Below, piece after piece: positions 38,491 to 47,272 of a DNA stretch of 64,000 nt (its first letter is position 1; each line of letters starts with the position of its first letter). The notes beneath the pieces were generated by a model. The model was not told where the DNA came from and made no database searches. It worked only from the letters and a program-made list of their open reading frames with translations. Source of the stretch: Flavobacterium glycines (GTDB taxonomy: Bacteria; Bacteroidota; Bacteroidia; Flavobacteriales; Flavobacteriaceae); assembly GCF_900100165.1 (NCBI RefSeq), contig NZ_FNEO01000001.1, forward strand, positions 1,612,001 through 1,676,000. Reading direction: 5' to 3'. The position numbers were made by a program, and so were the translations under genes.

Positions 38491-38563
38491 TAGCGGGAAC
38501 AGGACTCGAACCTGTGACCTTCGGGTTATGAGCCCGACGAGCTGCCTACTGCTCTATCCCGCG
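38491..38563 (-). tRNA. Initiator tRNA-fMet (anticodon CAT), copy 1
   Basis: Same 73-nt sequence as 38383-38455, promoter-proximal. A 35-bp spacer separates the copies; flanks of several bases are also identical. Confidence 0.93.
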
Positions 38564-38575
38564 ATGTTTCGGGTG

Positions 38576-38605
38576 CAAAGATACAAATAAATTCTACATT
38601 TACAA
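38576..38605 (-). promoter_or_regulatory. Promoter of the initiator tRNA pair
   Basis: Minus strand TTG (38605-38603), 19 bases, TATCTTTG (38583-38576): a full Bacteroidota consensus 13 bases before the first tRNA. Confidence 0.82.
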
Positions 38606-38654
38606 CGATGAATTTTAAAAAATCTTTTTATTTCATCTATTGGCTTGATATGAC

Positions 38655-38662
38655 TACCTTTG
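38655..38662 (+). promoter_or_regulatory. -7 box of era
   Basis: TACCTTTG followed by CA, 20 bases before the era ATG; fits TAnnTTTG. The same TACCTTTGCA occurs before der. Confidence 0.65.
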
Positions 38663-38681
38663 CAGCATTAAATTAAATAGA

Positions 38682-39569
38682 ATGACAGCACATAAAGCAG
38701 GTTTTGTAAATATTATAGGGAATCCAAACGTTGGGAAATCAACTTTGATGAATGCATTTGTAGGGGAAAGATTGTCTATTATTACCTCAAAAGCGCAAAC
38801 AACCCGTCATAGAATTCTTGGGATTGTAAACGGAGATGATTTTCAAATGGTACTTTCGGATACTCCTGGAATTATCAAACCGGCATACGAAATGCAGGAA
38901 TCGATGATGGATTTTGTAAAATCGGCTTTTGAAGATGCGGATGTGTTGATTTATATGGTCGAAATAGGGGAGCAGGAATTAAAAGACGAAGCTTTCTTTA
39001 ACAAAATCATTCATTCGAAAATTCCTGTTTTGTTGTTGTTGAACAAAATTGACAATTCGAATCAGGAACAACTAGAAGAGCAAATGGCTTTTTGGACTGA
39101 GAAAGTGCCAAATGCGGAGATTTATCCAATTTCAGCTTTGCAGAATTTCAATGTACCGGAAGTTTTTCAAAGAATTATATCACTATTACCGGACTCTCCG
39201 CCTTACTATCCAAAAGACCAATTGACCGATAAACCGGAACGTTTCTTTGTGAACGAAATTATCCGCGAGAAAATTTTATTGAATTACAGCAAAGAAATTC
39301 CGTATGCTGTAGAAATTGTAACAGAAGAATTTATCGAAACCGACAATATTATCCGAATTCGTTCCCTAATTATGGTGGAACGAGATACGCAAAAAGGAAT
39401 TATCATTGGACATAAAGGAGCGGCTTTGAAAAAAGTAGGAGTAGAAGCTCGTGAAGATTTAGAGAAATTCTTTGGGAAACAAATTCATATCGAGATGTAT
39501 GTGAAAGTGAATAAAAACTGGAGAAGTAACGCTAATATGCTGAAACGCTTTGGTTATAATCAAAAATAG
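38682..39569 (+). CDS. era: GTPase Era
   Basis: 295 residues, the usual Era length. An N-terminal GTPase domain has G1 GNPNVGKS, G2/switch region TTRHRILG, G3 DTPG and G4 NKID. A C-terminal KH domain (about 205-290, GHKGAALKKVGVEAREDLEKFFGKQIHIEMYVKVNKNWR) binds the 3' end of 16S rRNA. It acts in 30S ribosome assembly. It has its own TAnnTTTG promoter and lies upstream of der, separated by a 213-bp repeat-bearing gap. Confidence 0.97.
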   Translation: MTAHKAGFVNIIGNPNVGKSTLMNAFVGERLSIITSKAQTTRHRILGIVNGDDFQMVLSDTPGIIKPAYEMQESMMDFVKSAFEDADVLIYMVEIGEQELKDEAFFNKIIHSKIPVLLLLNKIDNSNQEQLEEQMAFWTEKVPNAEIYPISALQNFNVPEVFQRIISLLPDSPPYYPKDQLTDKPERFFVNEIIREKILLNYSKEIPYAVEIVTEEFIETDNIIRIRSLIMVERDTQKGIIIGHKGAALKKVGVEAREDLEKFFGKQIHIEMYVKVNKNWRSNANMLKRFGYNQK

Positions 39570-39585
39570 TATGCAGTTGTCAGTC

Positions 39586-39599
39586 CCGATAGTTATCGG
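39586..39599. repeat. CCGATA dyad, family member 1
   Basis: CCGATAGTTATCGG, a 6-bp inverted repeat around GT, shortly after era. Related dyads occur at 39751 and 48571. Confidence 0.6.
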
Positions 39600-39667
39600 A
39601 ATTAGTAAGCAGTTTGCGGTATTGTAATTACTGAATACTTAATGCTGAATACTGTAAACTAAAAGTG

Positions 39668-39675
39668 TACCTTTG
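39668..39675 (+). promoter_or_regulatory. -7 box of der
   Basis: TACCTTTG followed by CA; implies a leader of about 100 nt containing the second CCCGAT dyad before the der ATG. Confidence 0.6.
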
Positions 39676-39750
39676 CAAAAAATTTAAAGGAAGCATTTTT
39701 GATTGATAATGTATTGTTATTTAGTCAAGAAGCGAAATCTAAAATCTGAT

Positions 39751-39766
39751 CCCGATAGTAATCGGG
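39751..39766. repeat. CCCGAT dyad, family member 2
   Basis: CCCGATAGTAATCGGG: 6-bp arms around AGTA, 16 bases before the der ATG. Confidence 0.6.
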
Positions 39767-39782
39767 ACTAAAAAATAAAGAA

Positions 39783-41093
39783 ATGAATAACATTGTTGCG
39801 ATAGTAGGAAGACCTAATGTAGGGAAATCAACCCTCTTTAATAGGCTGATACAAAGAAGAGAAGCTATTGTAGATTCAGTATCTGGGGTTACCCGTGATA
39901 GAAACTATGGTAAAAGCGAGTGGAACGGAAAAGAGTTTTCGGTAATTGATACGGGAGGTTATGTTCGTGGTTCAGACGACGTATTTGAAGGTGAAATTCG
40001 AAAACAAGTTGAGCTTGCTATTGATGAAGCCGATGTTATTGTTTTTGTGGTTGATGTAGAAGAGGGGATTACACCTATGGACGAAACCGTAGCCAAGTTA
40101 TTGCGTAAGGTGACTAAGCCGGTTTTATTAGCCGTAAACAAAGTGGATAATGCCATGCGCGAGAAAGATGCGGTGGAATTTTACAACCTGGGTTTAGGTG
40201 ATTACTACACCTTTGCCAGTATTTCAGGAAGTGGTACCGGAGATTTATTAGATGCTTTGATTGACGCTTTCCCTGAAAAACCGGAAGTTGTAGAAGAAGA
40301 AAAAGTATTACCTCGTTTTGCGGTTGTGGGACGTCCAAATGCCGGAAAATCAAGTTTTATCAATGCCTTGATAGGTCAGGATCGTTTTATGGTAACTGAT
40401 ATTGCAGGAACTACCCGTGATGCTATTGATACAAAATTTGACCGTTTTGGTTTCGAGTTTAATCTGGTAGATACTGCCGGAATTCGTCGTAAAGCGAAGG
40501 TGAAGGAAGATTTAGAATTTTATTCGGTAATGCGTTCGGTACGTGCTATTGAGCATGCTGATATTTGTATCTTGGTTATAGATGCTACTCGTGGTTTTGA
40601 AAGTCAGGATCAAAATATTTTTTGGTTGGCTGTAAAAAACCGAAAAGGAGTAGTGATTTTGGTAAACAAATGGGATTTGGTTGAAAAAGATACCATGTCA
40701 AGCCGTGATTATGCCGAGAAAATCAAGAAAGAATTATTACCATTTACTGATGTGCCAATTCTTTTCGTTTCGGCATTGACAAAACAACGTTTGTTGAAAG
40801 CATTAGTAGCTTCGGTTCAGGTATTTGAAAACCGTCAGCAACGTATTTCAACTTCTAAATTCAACGAATTCATGTTGAAAGTGATTGAAGCTTATCCGCC
40901 GCCAGCAACTAAAGGAAAGTATGTGAAAATTAAATATTGCATGCAATTACCATCGCCAACGCCTCAGTTTGTGTTTTTTGCCAACTTACCGCAATACGTT
41001 AAAGAACCGTACAAACGTTATTTAGAAAATAAAATTAGAGAGAATTGGGACTTTGAAGGAGTGCCAATTGATATTTATATTAGAGAGAAATAA
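39783..41093 (+). CDS. der: GTPase Der (EngA)
   Basis: 436 residues with two tandem GTPase domains (first about 3-165, G1 GRPNVGKS; second about 175-350, G1 [12 protein letters not shown] as G4) and a C-terminal KH-like domain ending DIYIREK. Required for 50S ribosome assembly. Length and motif order are standard for the family. A terminator follows directly. Confidence 0.97.
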   Translation: MNNIVAIVGRPNVGKSTLFNRLIQRREAIVDSVSGVTRDRNYGKSEWNGKEFSVIDTGGYVRGSDDVFEGEIRKQVELAIDEADVIVFVVDVEEGITPMDETVAKLLRKVTKPVLLAVNKVDNAMREKDAVEFYNLGLGDYYTFASISGSGTGDLLDALIDAFPEKPEVVEEEKVLPRFAVVGRPNAGKSSFINALIGQDRFMVTDIAGTTRDAIDTKFDRFGFEFNLVDTAGIRRKAKVKEDLEFYSVMRSVRAIEHADICILVIDATRGFESQDQNIFWLAVKNRKGVVILVNKWDLVEKDTMSSRDYAEKIKKELLPFTDVPILFVSALTKQRLLKALVASVQVFENRQQRISTSKFNEFMLKVIEAYPPPATKGKYVKIKYCMQLPSPTPQFVFFANLPQYVKEPYKRYLENKIRENWDFEGVPIDIYIREK

Positions 41094-41097
41094 TAGA

Positions 41098-41123
41098 AAA
41101 GTCCCGAATTCGGGACTTTTTTT
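41098..41123 (+). terminator. Rho-independent terminator after der
   Basis: AAAGTCCCGAATTCGGGACTTT, 11-bp self-complementary, then T-run. Confidence 0.88.
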
Positions 41124-41159
41124 ATGGTTTCAATCTTCTTAGTTTATAGAGTTCTCTCA

Positions 41160-41396
41160 TTAGGACTCCTCTTCATCTAAGCTGTCTACAGGATGATCTT
41201 CATACCAATCTTTAAAGGTTTTATTGGTAGTGTATTTGTCGGTCAAAACAGTATAAGTCATAAAGGGTATTAAAATAAGACCGATACTGTGCATCAATAA
41301 AAGTATTCGGATATTGACATTGGTTTGGTTTAATGCTGCAAATACAAATACATAAGCCGTGGTAAACCATACGAGTTTGATTGCAAAATTTTTCAT
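41160..41396 (-). CDS. Small two-helix membrane protein, hypothetical
   Basis: 78 residues with two membrane segments (about 5-25 and 30-50) and an acidic C-terminal tail (DWYEDHPVDSLDEEES). The family is not recognised. It lies downstream of the TonB receptor gene on the same strand with a 78-bp gap, but need not be co-transcribed. Confidence 0.6.
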   Translation of the reverse strand: MKNFAIKLVWFTTAYVFVFAALNQTNVNIRILLLMHSIGLILIPFMTYTVLTDKYTTNKTFKDWYEDHPVDSLDEEES

Positions 41397-41474
41397 GTCT
41401 GCGTTTTCTCTTAAAGTTACGATTTTAACTTTTAAAGTGGTGTTAAATATTTGGTAATTAGTTGTTTGTGTTTT

Positions 41475-44018
41475 TTATAATAAATATTTTAAAGTAATTC
41501 CATAGGTTCTTTGGTCTCCTAAAACTCCGGCATAGTGACCGGCATTTCCTCCTGCTGGTAATAATTGTTCGAAATAATCTTTGTTTAAAAGATTACGTCC
41601 CCAAATATGAGCTGATAAACCATCGCTAACACGGAAACCTAAACGGCCATTAAAAATAGCGTAACCAGGTACCACTAAGTATTTTGAAGCCGATGGACTT
41701 GATGAAAACTCAGAACGGCTGTAAGAATCTAATGCGATAAAGAATTTACCTAAGTTTCCAAAGAATTTAGCGTCTGTAGTATATTCTCCTCCTAAACTTC
41801 CTGCCCATTTTGATACACCTGGTAAGCTGCTTCCTGAAACATCTTTATAAGCTACCGATGCACCTGTTTCTTCTAATGGTAATGGAGCATTGGTAAATTT
41901 GATGTATTTTCCATCTGTATAAGTAGCAGCTCCGTTTATATTGAAGTGACTGTTGAGAGTAATACTAAAATCAACTTCGGCACCTCTTACACGTACTTTA
42001 TCCGCATTGGCCAAATAACCACGGTTGACTCCTAATTCAGCAGCCTGAACATTGGTTTGGTAATCTGAAATATCCGTATTAAAGAAAGTAATGTTGAAAA
42101 TCGTATTGTTGAACGGTGTTGTTTTAGCACCTATTTCAAAATGGTTAACTTTTTCCGGTTTAATAACAGCAAGATCAAGTGCTGGTTGACCATTCACCGT
42201 AGGAAGTCCGGCAACATTTACTCCTACTGGTTTGTAACTTTTTGCATAGGTAGCATAAGTATTTACTCTGTCAGTAGGTTTAAAAGAAATGGTTAAGTTT
42301 CCTGAAAAGTCAGTAGCATCGGTGTTTTTGGCAAAACTTTGATCGCTGTAGACTAATTTTTTCAAAGCGATTAATTCAGGATCTGTTGTTTGTAAACCTC
42401 CGTAAGTGGTACGGTTGTAATCGGCATCTTTTCGGTCGTAGTTGTAACGTAAACCAGGTAGAACGTGTAATTTCTCAGTAATTTCCCAGTCTAACTGACC
42501 AAATACAGCAGCTGATGTTGAGTGAATACTGGCGTCAGTATAGATTCCATAACCTTCAAATAAACCTGGTGTAGCCCATTTTGAACTGGTGGTACTTTGT
42601 GAAAAACGCCATTGTGCACTTCCTGATTCTTCTGTTCCTGTTGTATGTGAAGTTTGGTCGATAAAAAAGATACCTCCCACGGCACTGATTTTAGAGGCAA
42701 TTTGGCCTGCATAACGTACTTCTTGTGTGAATTGCGTTTGTCTGGTTGGGTTTTGTGATTTAGCCAATACTTGTAATCCTGTAAAATCTCTGTCATTAGA
42801 CGGATCCCAGTTCCAAAAACGCCATGCAGTAGTAGAAGTTAAGGTTCCTTGTCCAATTTTAGTATCAATATTAAGAGAAGCTCCTCCTAAATCCTGATTA
42901 GAACGCCATGGAGTATCATGGTCGATTTTACGGTCAAAAGCATTTGTGCTTGGCAATGTGTAACCTAAATCGGCAATGATTTGATTAAATTGTCTGTAAG
43001 CTGCTCTTTTTGTTGGGGCAACTCCAGCAATTACCTGAGCGTATCCGTCAGGACGTTGGGTTGTAATATCTGCTGATAATAAAATATTCGTATTTGCTGA
43101 TGGAGTATACAATAATTGTCCTTTGATACCCTGATTGTTCAAAGTGTTTGTTGATTTTTCGGTAGCTACATTTTTGATTAATCCATTTCTTTGTGTTCCT
43201 GAAAACGAAAGTCTAGCTGCAATTTTTTTAGATAATGCTCCAGTCACGGAAGCTTTTGCCTGCAAGAAAGAATAATTACCATAACTCACTTCAAAATTAG
43301 CTGACGGTGTAAAACTTGGTTTGCGGGTAGTGATGTTAAAAGCTCCGGCAGTGGTGTTTTTTCCAAACAAAGTTCCCTGTGGTCCGCGTAACACTTCAAT
43401 CTGACTGATGTCTACAAAGTCTAAAGTCGTAGCAGCTGGACGTGCATAATACACACCGTCTACATAAAAACCAACTCCTGGGTCGATACCGTCATTAGTC
43501 AATCCGAAAGGAGAACCTAAACTACGAATGTTGATTCCGGTATTTCTTGGATTTGAAGAATACAATTGAACCGAAGGAATTAATTCTTTGATACGGTTGA
43601 CGTTAAAAGCGCCGGCTTGTTCGGCTTGTTTTCCACTTACAACCGAAATAGGAATGGGTACATTTTGTGCTTTTTCAATTCTTCTTCTGGAAGAGATAAC
43701 TACTTCAGCTAATTTATTGTCTTCTGTCAAAATAATAGATAGAGGAGAAGAAGGAATTGCTGTTAATACTAGTTTTTCCGTTTTGTAACCAACATATTGA
43801 ATTAAAATTGTTACCGGTAATTTTCCCTGTGTATCAATATTGAAATCACCGTTTTTGTCGGTTGTTGTACTAATTGTTGTTCCGTTTATAACAGCATTGG
43901 CTGATTCTAATGGGGTATTTTCCGAAGTAGTTACACGGCCTTTAATTGCTTGTGCAAAAGAGTTAGAAAGGCTTAATACTAAGATAGTTGTGAATAGGTG
44001 TTTTATAGTTGTCTTCAT
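41475..44018 (-). CDS. TonB-dependent outer-membrane receptor
   Basis: 847 residues with signal peptide (to SFAQ23), a carboxypeptidase-regulatory-like domain (about 25-105), a plug (about 115-225: NVPIPISVVS...IEVLRGPQGTLFGKNTTAGAFNITT) and a beta barrel ending GITLKYLL. No SusD partner is adjacent, so it is not a glycan SusC. The plug resembles receptors of the OMR (siderophore/vitamin) type. The substrate is unknown; the Rrf2-type regulator encoded just upstream on the same strand may control it, which is inference. Confidence 0.88.
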   Translation of the reverse strand: MKTTIKHLFTTILVLSLSNSFAQAIKGRVTTSENTPLESANAVINGTTISTTTDKNGDFNIDTQGKLPVTILIQYVGYKTEKLVLTAIPSSPLSIILTEDNKLAEVVISSRRRIEKAQNVPIPISVVSGKQAEQAGAFNVNRIKELIPSVQLYSSNPRNTGINIRSLGSPFGLTNDGIDPGVGFYVDGVYYARPAATTLDFVDISQIEVLRGPQGTLFGKNTTAGAFNITTRKPSFTPSANFEVSYGNYSFLQAKASVTGALSKKIAARLSFSGTQRNGLIKNVATEKSTNTLNNQGIKGQLLYTPSANTNILLSADITTQRPDGYAQVIAGVAPTKRAAYRQFNQIIADLGYTLPSTNAFDRKIDHDTPWRSNQDLGGASLNIDTKIGQGTLTSTTAWRFWNWDPSNDRDFTGLQVLAKSQNPTRQTQFTQEVRYAGQIASKISAVGGIFFIDQTSHTTGTEESGSAQWRFSQSTTSSKWATPGLFEGYGIYTDASIHSTSAAVFGQLDWEITEKLHVLPGLRYNYDRKDADYNRTTYGGLQTTDPELIALKKLVYSDQSFAKNTDATDFSGNLTISFKPTDRVNTYATYAKSYKPVGVNVAGLPTVNGQPALDLAVIKPEKVNHFEIGAKTTPFNNTIFNITFFNTDISDYQTNVQAAELGVNRGYLANADKVRVRGAEVDFSITLNSHFNINGAATYTDGKYIKFTNAPLPLEETGASVAYKDVSGSSLPGVSKWAGSLGGEYTTDAKFFGNLGKFFIALDSYSRSEFSSSPSASKYLVVPGYAIFNGRLGFRVSDGLSAHIWGRNLLNKDYFEQLLPAGGNAGHYAGVLGDQRTYGITLKYLL

Positions 44019-44085
44019 TATTTTATTAGTTATATATGATTAGTAGAATTTAAAATTAAATTTTTTTTACATGCACATATACATC

Positions 44086-44104
44086 ATACAATAATGAATT
44101 GTAT
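44086..44104. promoter_or_regulatory. Dyad upstream of the TonB receptor gene
   Basis: ATACAAT-AATGA-ATTGTAT, perfect 7-bp arms, 68-86 bases upstream of the receptor ATG. It could be an operator, perhaps for the neighbouring Rrf2 protein; function not shown. The rest of 44019-44256 is AT-rich with no gene. Confidence 0.4.
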
Positions 44105-44256
44105 TATTTGAATTTAAAGTAGTCTCGTGTCTTTGGCTTTCTTTGAAAAAGCTTTTTTGAATCGTTTTCATCGTTTATAAATTATATTGATAATTGTAAA
44201 TCGATGCAAATATATAATTAATTCTATAAAACTAGTAGTATTTAAAAAATATTTTT

Positions 44257-44670
44257 TTATTTTTTTACTAATGAAGCGATAGTAATCCCTTGCATAGCCT
44301 TTAAGGTTTCGTCTCTAATAGTCATTAAACCGTGTCGTAGCAGGCATTCCGACTCGTCAATGCAATCCGAACAACGCTCATAAAAATTTAAGGAAGCACA
44401 AGGTAATAGAGCAATAGCACCATCAAATAATCGATGAATATCGGCTAAAGTAATCTCGTTTCCGGATTTTAAAAGGTAATAGCCGCCTAATTTTCCCTGT
44501 TTACTGCCTACCAAATGACCTCTTTTTAAGTCCAAAAGAATTTGCTCTAAAAACTTTTTAGGAATATTAGCTGATTCAGCAATATCTGTAGTTTTAGAAA
44601 TATGATTAACATCCTGTTGCGCTAAATAGAGTAGTGCTTTAAGTGCGTATTTGGTTTTTTGTGAAAGCAT
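44257..44670 (-). CDS. Rrf2-family transcriptional regulator with cysteine cluster
   Basis: 137 residues with an Rrf2 winged-helix DNA-binding domain (about 1-85, LSQKTKYALKALLYLAQ...NIPKKFLEQILLDLKRGHLVGSKQGKLGGYYL). Four cysteines follow (91, 100, 103, 109; pattern C-x8-C-x2-C-x5-C) in the region that binds iron-sulfur clusters in IscR and NsrR. It probably senses iron-sulfur status, nitric oxide or a related redox cue. It lies upstream of the TonB receptor on the same strand. Confidence 0.9.
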   Translation of the reverse strand: MLSQKTKYALKALLYLAQQDVNHISKTTDIAESANIPKKFLEQILLDLKRGHLVGSKQGKLGGYYLLKSGNEITLADIHRLFDGAIALLPCASLNFYERCSDCIDESECLLRHGLMTIRDETLKAMQGITIASLVKK

Positions 44671-45085
44671 TGATCTTAGTTTCGGGTGTGTTTAGGCTAA
44701 ATTCAGGATAAAGATAAATAATTTTATAGATGTGTCAAGAGATTTTATGGTAGTTTTCAATTTAGAATTGAAATTGATGTAATAATTAAAGTGTCAAAGT
44801 ACTTTAAAAAGATTTTGATAAACGTTTTTTAGATTTAGTTTGGTATTTAAACCTGATCGAGTGTTTTTATTAGTTTACAAGATTTAAAGTTTGGAGGCAA
44901 AGAAAAGAAATACAAAGAACAACGATTTTAGACAAAGCAAATAAGCCACTTCGTAATTGAAGTGGCTTTGTTTGTTTTAACCGCGTTGAAAACGCTACGA
45001 TTTATCTTTTAATTTAAGTAAGTACTCGCCACAGCCAAGCACCAGAGTTGCAGATAAACGATTGCCAGTGGGGATATTTAATAGT
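44671..45085. other. 415-bp intergenic stretch with no gene
   Basis: AT-rich, no plausible ORF. It contains a hairpin at 44943-44968, a small GCGTT-gaa-AACGC dyad at 44983-44995, and a conspicuously GC-richer block at 45020-45075 that no gene explains and that could be a dispersed repeat or relic. Confidence 0.5.
44943..44968. terminator. Probable bidirectional terminator
   Basis: 10-bp perfect stem AAGCCACTTC / GAAGTGGCTT with a 6-base loop. A T-rich run (TTTGTTTGTTTT) follows on the plus strand and a weaker one on the minus strand. It may end the transcript from 45086-45493. Confidence 0.6.
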
Positions 45086-45493
45086 TTATACTTTTTTTAA
45101 GATGTTGGTTATTAAAGACCAAGGAATTAATGAAAATAACAATAAAATACCTAAAAAATAGATCTTGCCATAATTTGGGGTTTTAAGTGGATAAATAAAA
45201 ATATCTCTATTTTTATCATACACGACTTTTATTTTACTTTTTACAGGGTATTTAATACAATTACCATAATCTAGTTTAATATTATATGTTTTATTTCCTT
45301 CTTTTATCATTATTCCTGAAGAAAGTTTAGTATATGGTCTACAAGTTTGACATATTACTTTTTTTTCAACAAGAACACCATTTTCAATACTATTTTCATA
45401 TTTAAAAAATGAAAATAGTGTATACACAAACAAAAAAAATAATATTATAATAGCATAAATTTGGTTTTTTGAATAAATTTTATTTTTCATCAT
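45086..45493 (-). CDS. Small membrane protein with TM-beta-TM layout, hypothetical
   Basis: 135 residues. N-terminal membrane segment (about 10-30), a central extracytoplasmic beta-rich region with Cys residues (CQTCRPYT, YGNCIKY) and a second membrane segment (about 108-130). The layout recalls DUF3592-like proteins, but a family cannot be assigned with confidence. Low-GC and next to a pseudogene, in an apparently decaying region. Confidence 0.55.
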   Translation of the reverse strand: MMKNKIYSKNQIYAIIILFFLFVYTLFSFFKYENSIENGVLVEKKVICQTCRPYTKLSSGIMIKEGNKTYNIKLDYGNCIKYPVKSKIKVVYDKNRDIFIYPLKTPNYGKIYFLGILLLFSLIPWSLITNILKKV

Positions 45494-45568
45494 TTAATAT
45501 TGTCCTGACTTTGTTTTGCCATTATATTTCATGTTGTTAATTTCACAAATACATCTGAGATATTAGCG

Positions 45569-46177
45569 TTACCACCATAAAATTAATTTACTAACCTTTT
45601 CAAGTTTTAATTTTACATCTTCATTAATATCATTATTTTCTACAATAATTTCTTTTCTATAGTCATAGCAATCTTCAAATCTAGCCAATATTGTATAATC
45701 ACTATCTAATATTAAAGTCTCTTTTCTAGAATCATAACCTCTCTCGTCGTAATAAACTTTATAGGCATTTTTATATTTTTTGAATTTCACTTTTCCTTTA
45801 TTACATAGATAAAATTTTTCTATCCTCCTGTTAATATGAAAACAAGTGTCTTTTTTAGCAGGAGAAAAATATAAAAATTTAGTATTATCATTTTTTATGT
45901 TTGAAAAAATAAAAACATCTCCTTCTTTTTTATAAAATGAACGTTTATAATCATATATAATCATATGTTTTTTTCCCCTTTAAGTCTATAGTTAAATATT
46001 TTTCCTTAATTGTATCTTGACTAAATACATATTTTCTTAAAGAAAATCCAATCAAACTATCTTTTTCAGAATATAATTTGTAATAAATATTTTTCTCTCT
46101 AATTACTTCTTTATTATTACAGGAAGAAAAAACTAATGCTAATAAAATACCGATTGTACTTAATACTTTTTTTTCAT
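45569..46177 (-). pseudogene. Lipoprotein pseudogene with two frame lesions
   Basis: Reading the minus strand from ATG 46177, a run of 8 A breaks the frame; 9 A would give MKKKVLSTIGILLALVFSSC, a perfect lipoprotein signal. That frame runs on through CNNKEVIREKNIYYKLYSEK to ...KGKKTYDYI and stops at a TGA created by a tandem duplication of TATGATTATA (plus-strand 45946-45965). Removing one 10-bp copy joins it in frame to the ORF at 45569-45964 (...YKRSFYKKEGDVFIF...KLILWW). The repaired gene would be 199 residues. A short product from the ATG at 45964 is possible but lacks the signal. A sequencing error could explain the A-run but hardly the duplication. The family is not recognised. Confidence 0.8.
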
Positions 46178-46215
46178 TTTACATCTTTTTAGAAGTGTCT
46201 TGGAAATAATTTTAG

Positions 46216-46247
46216 AAAAAAATAAGTCACTCTTAAAAGTGGCTTTG
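46216..46247 (-). terminator. Probable terminator of the TPR gene
   Basis: Minus strand AAGCCAC / GTGACTT stem with one mismatch, followed by a T-run, just past the TPR stop. Confidence 0.55.
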
Positions 46248-46252
46248 TTCGT

Positions 46253-47029
46253 TTATTTTTTACAAAACTTAGATAACAATTCAACAGCTGTATCGTAGTG
46301 AAAGCTAACTGCTTTTTTGATATCGGAACAATAGTCTCCTTTGATTTTAAAATTTATAAAATAGATAGCTCGATTGTAATAAGCTTCCGGGTCTTCCGGG
46401 TTTAAATTTACTACTTCATCAAAATCACTTTTGGCATTTATATTAATCATAGCTTTCGAAATGGCCCTGTTTTGATACGCTTCAACGAATTTAGGGTTAA
46501 TTACAATTACCTTGTCAAAATCCTGAATAGCTTCTTTATGCAGGTTTAATTTTGCTCGTATAATTCCTCTGTTTTGGAACGCTTGCAGGTAATTAGGATT
46601 GATTGCAATACTTTTAGAGTAGTCATCGATAGCGCCTTTAGCATCGTCAAGCATTGTCTTTGAAAAGGCTCTGTTGAAATAGGCTTTTTGTATGTTATTA
46701 TTTAAGCCGATACATTTTGTATAACAATCAATCGCTTGTTTATAGTCTTTTAGTTTAACATTTGTATTGCCTTTGCTGTAATAATATCTGTAATTATTTG
46801 GGTTTACCGATATGGCTTTGTCATAATCGGCTATGGCTTTTGGATAATTTTTAATTTGATAATAATAATAGCCTCTTAGGTAGTAGTTATCGCCACTTGG
46901 TTCTTTGAGAATTAAGGCGTTTATGTTTTCAATTTCTTGCGGAATTTCTTTTAGGTCTAATTCGCTGAAGTCTTGTGAATATACCGAAAGGTAAGAACAA
47001 AAGAGAATTAATAAAATGTAGTTTTTCAT
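46253..47029 (-). CDS. Exported tetratricopeptide-repeat protein
   Basis: 258 residues with a signal peptide (to VYSQ19) and about six TPR units (e.g. YPKAIADYDKAISVNPNNYRYYYSKGN, AKGAIDDYSKSIAINPNYLQAFQNRGI). TPRs make protein-protein contacts; the partner is unknown. It has a -7-like TAAATTTG (47055-47062, minus strand) upstream. The region 47063-47229 behind it shows no gene. Confidence 0.88.
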   Translation of the reverse strand: MKNYILLILFCSYLSVYSQDFSELDLKEIPQEIENINALILKEPSGDNYYLRGYYYYQIKNYPKAIADYDKAISVNPNNYRYYYSKGNTNVKLKDYKQAIDCYTKCIGLNNNIQKAYFNRAFSKTMLDDAKGAIDDYSKSIAINPNYLQAFQNRGIIRAKLNLHKEAIQDFDKVIVINPKFVEAYQNRAISKAMININAKSDFDEVVNLNPEDPEAYYNRAIYFINFKIKGDYCSDIKKAVSFHYDTAVELLSKFCKK

Positions 47030-47229
47030 AATTGGTTAATTCGTTTTTTGTTTTCAAATTTAGCTTAAAAATATTCTTTTTGACATATTTATCTTTCATT
47101 TAGAAAATAACATATCGAATTTCTTTTTTTGGTGATTTAAGTTGGACTAATTTATTAGGGAAATGCAGTAAATCGTTGAACAAATAAATGGTGTTCTGTA
47201 TTGTCCGTTGGCTAATTTCAATAAGCACA

Positions 47230-47262
47230 AAAAAAGAGAGTCATTATCGAACTCTCTTTTTT
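47230..47262 (-). terminator. Terminator of the LemA/TPM cluster
   Basis: 12-bp stem AAAAAAGAGAGT / ACTCTCTTTTTT, 9-base loop, adjacent to the TPM gene stop at 47273; T-runs on both strands. Confidence 0.85.
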
Positions 47263-47272
47263 GATTTGTATT

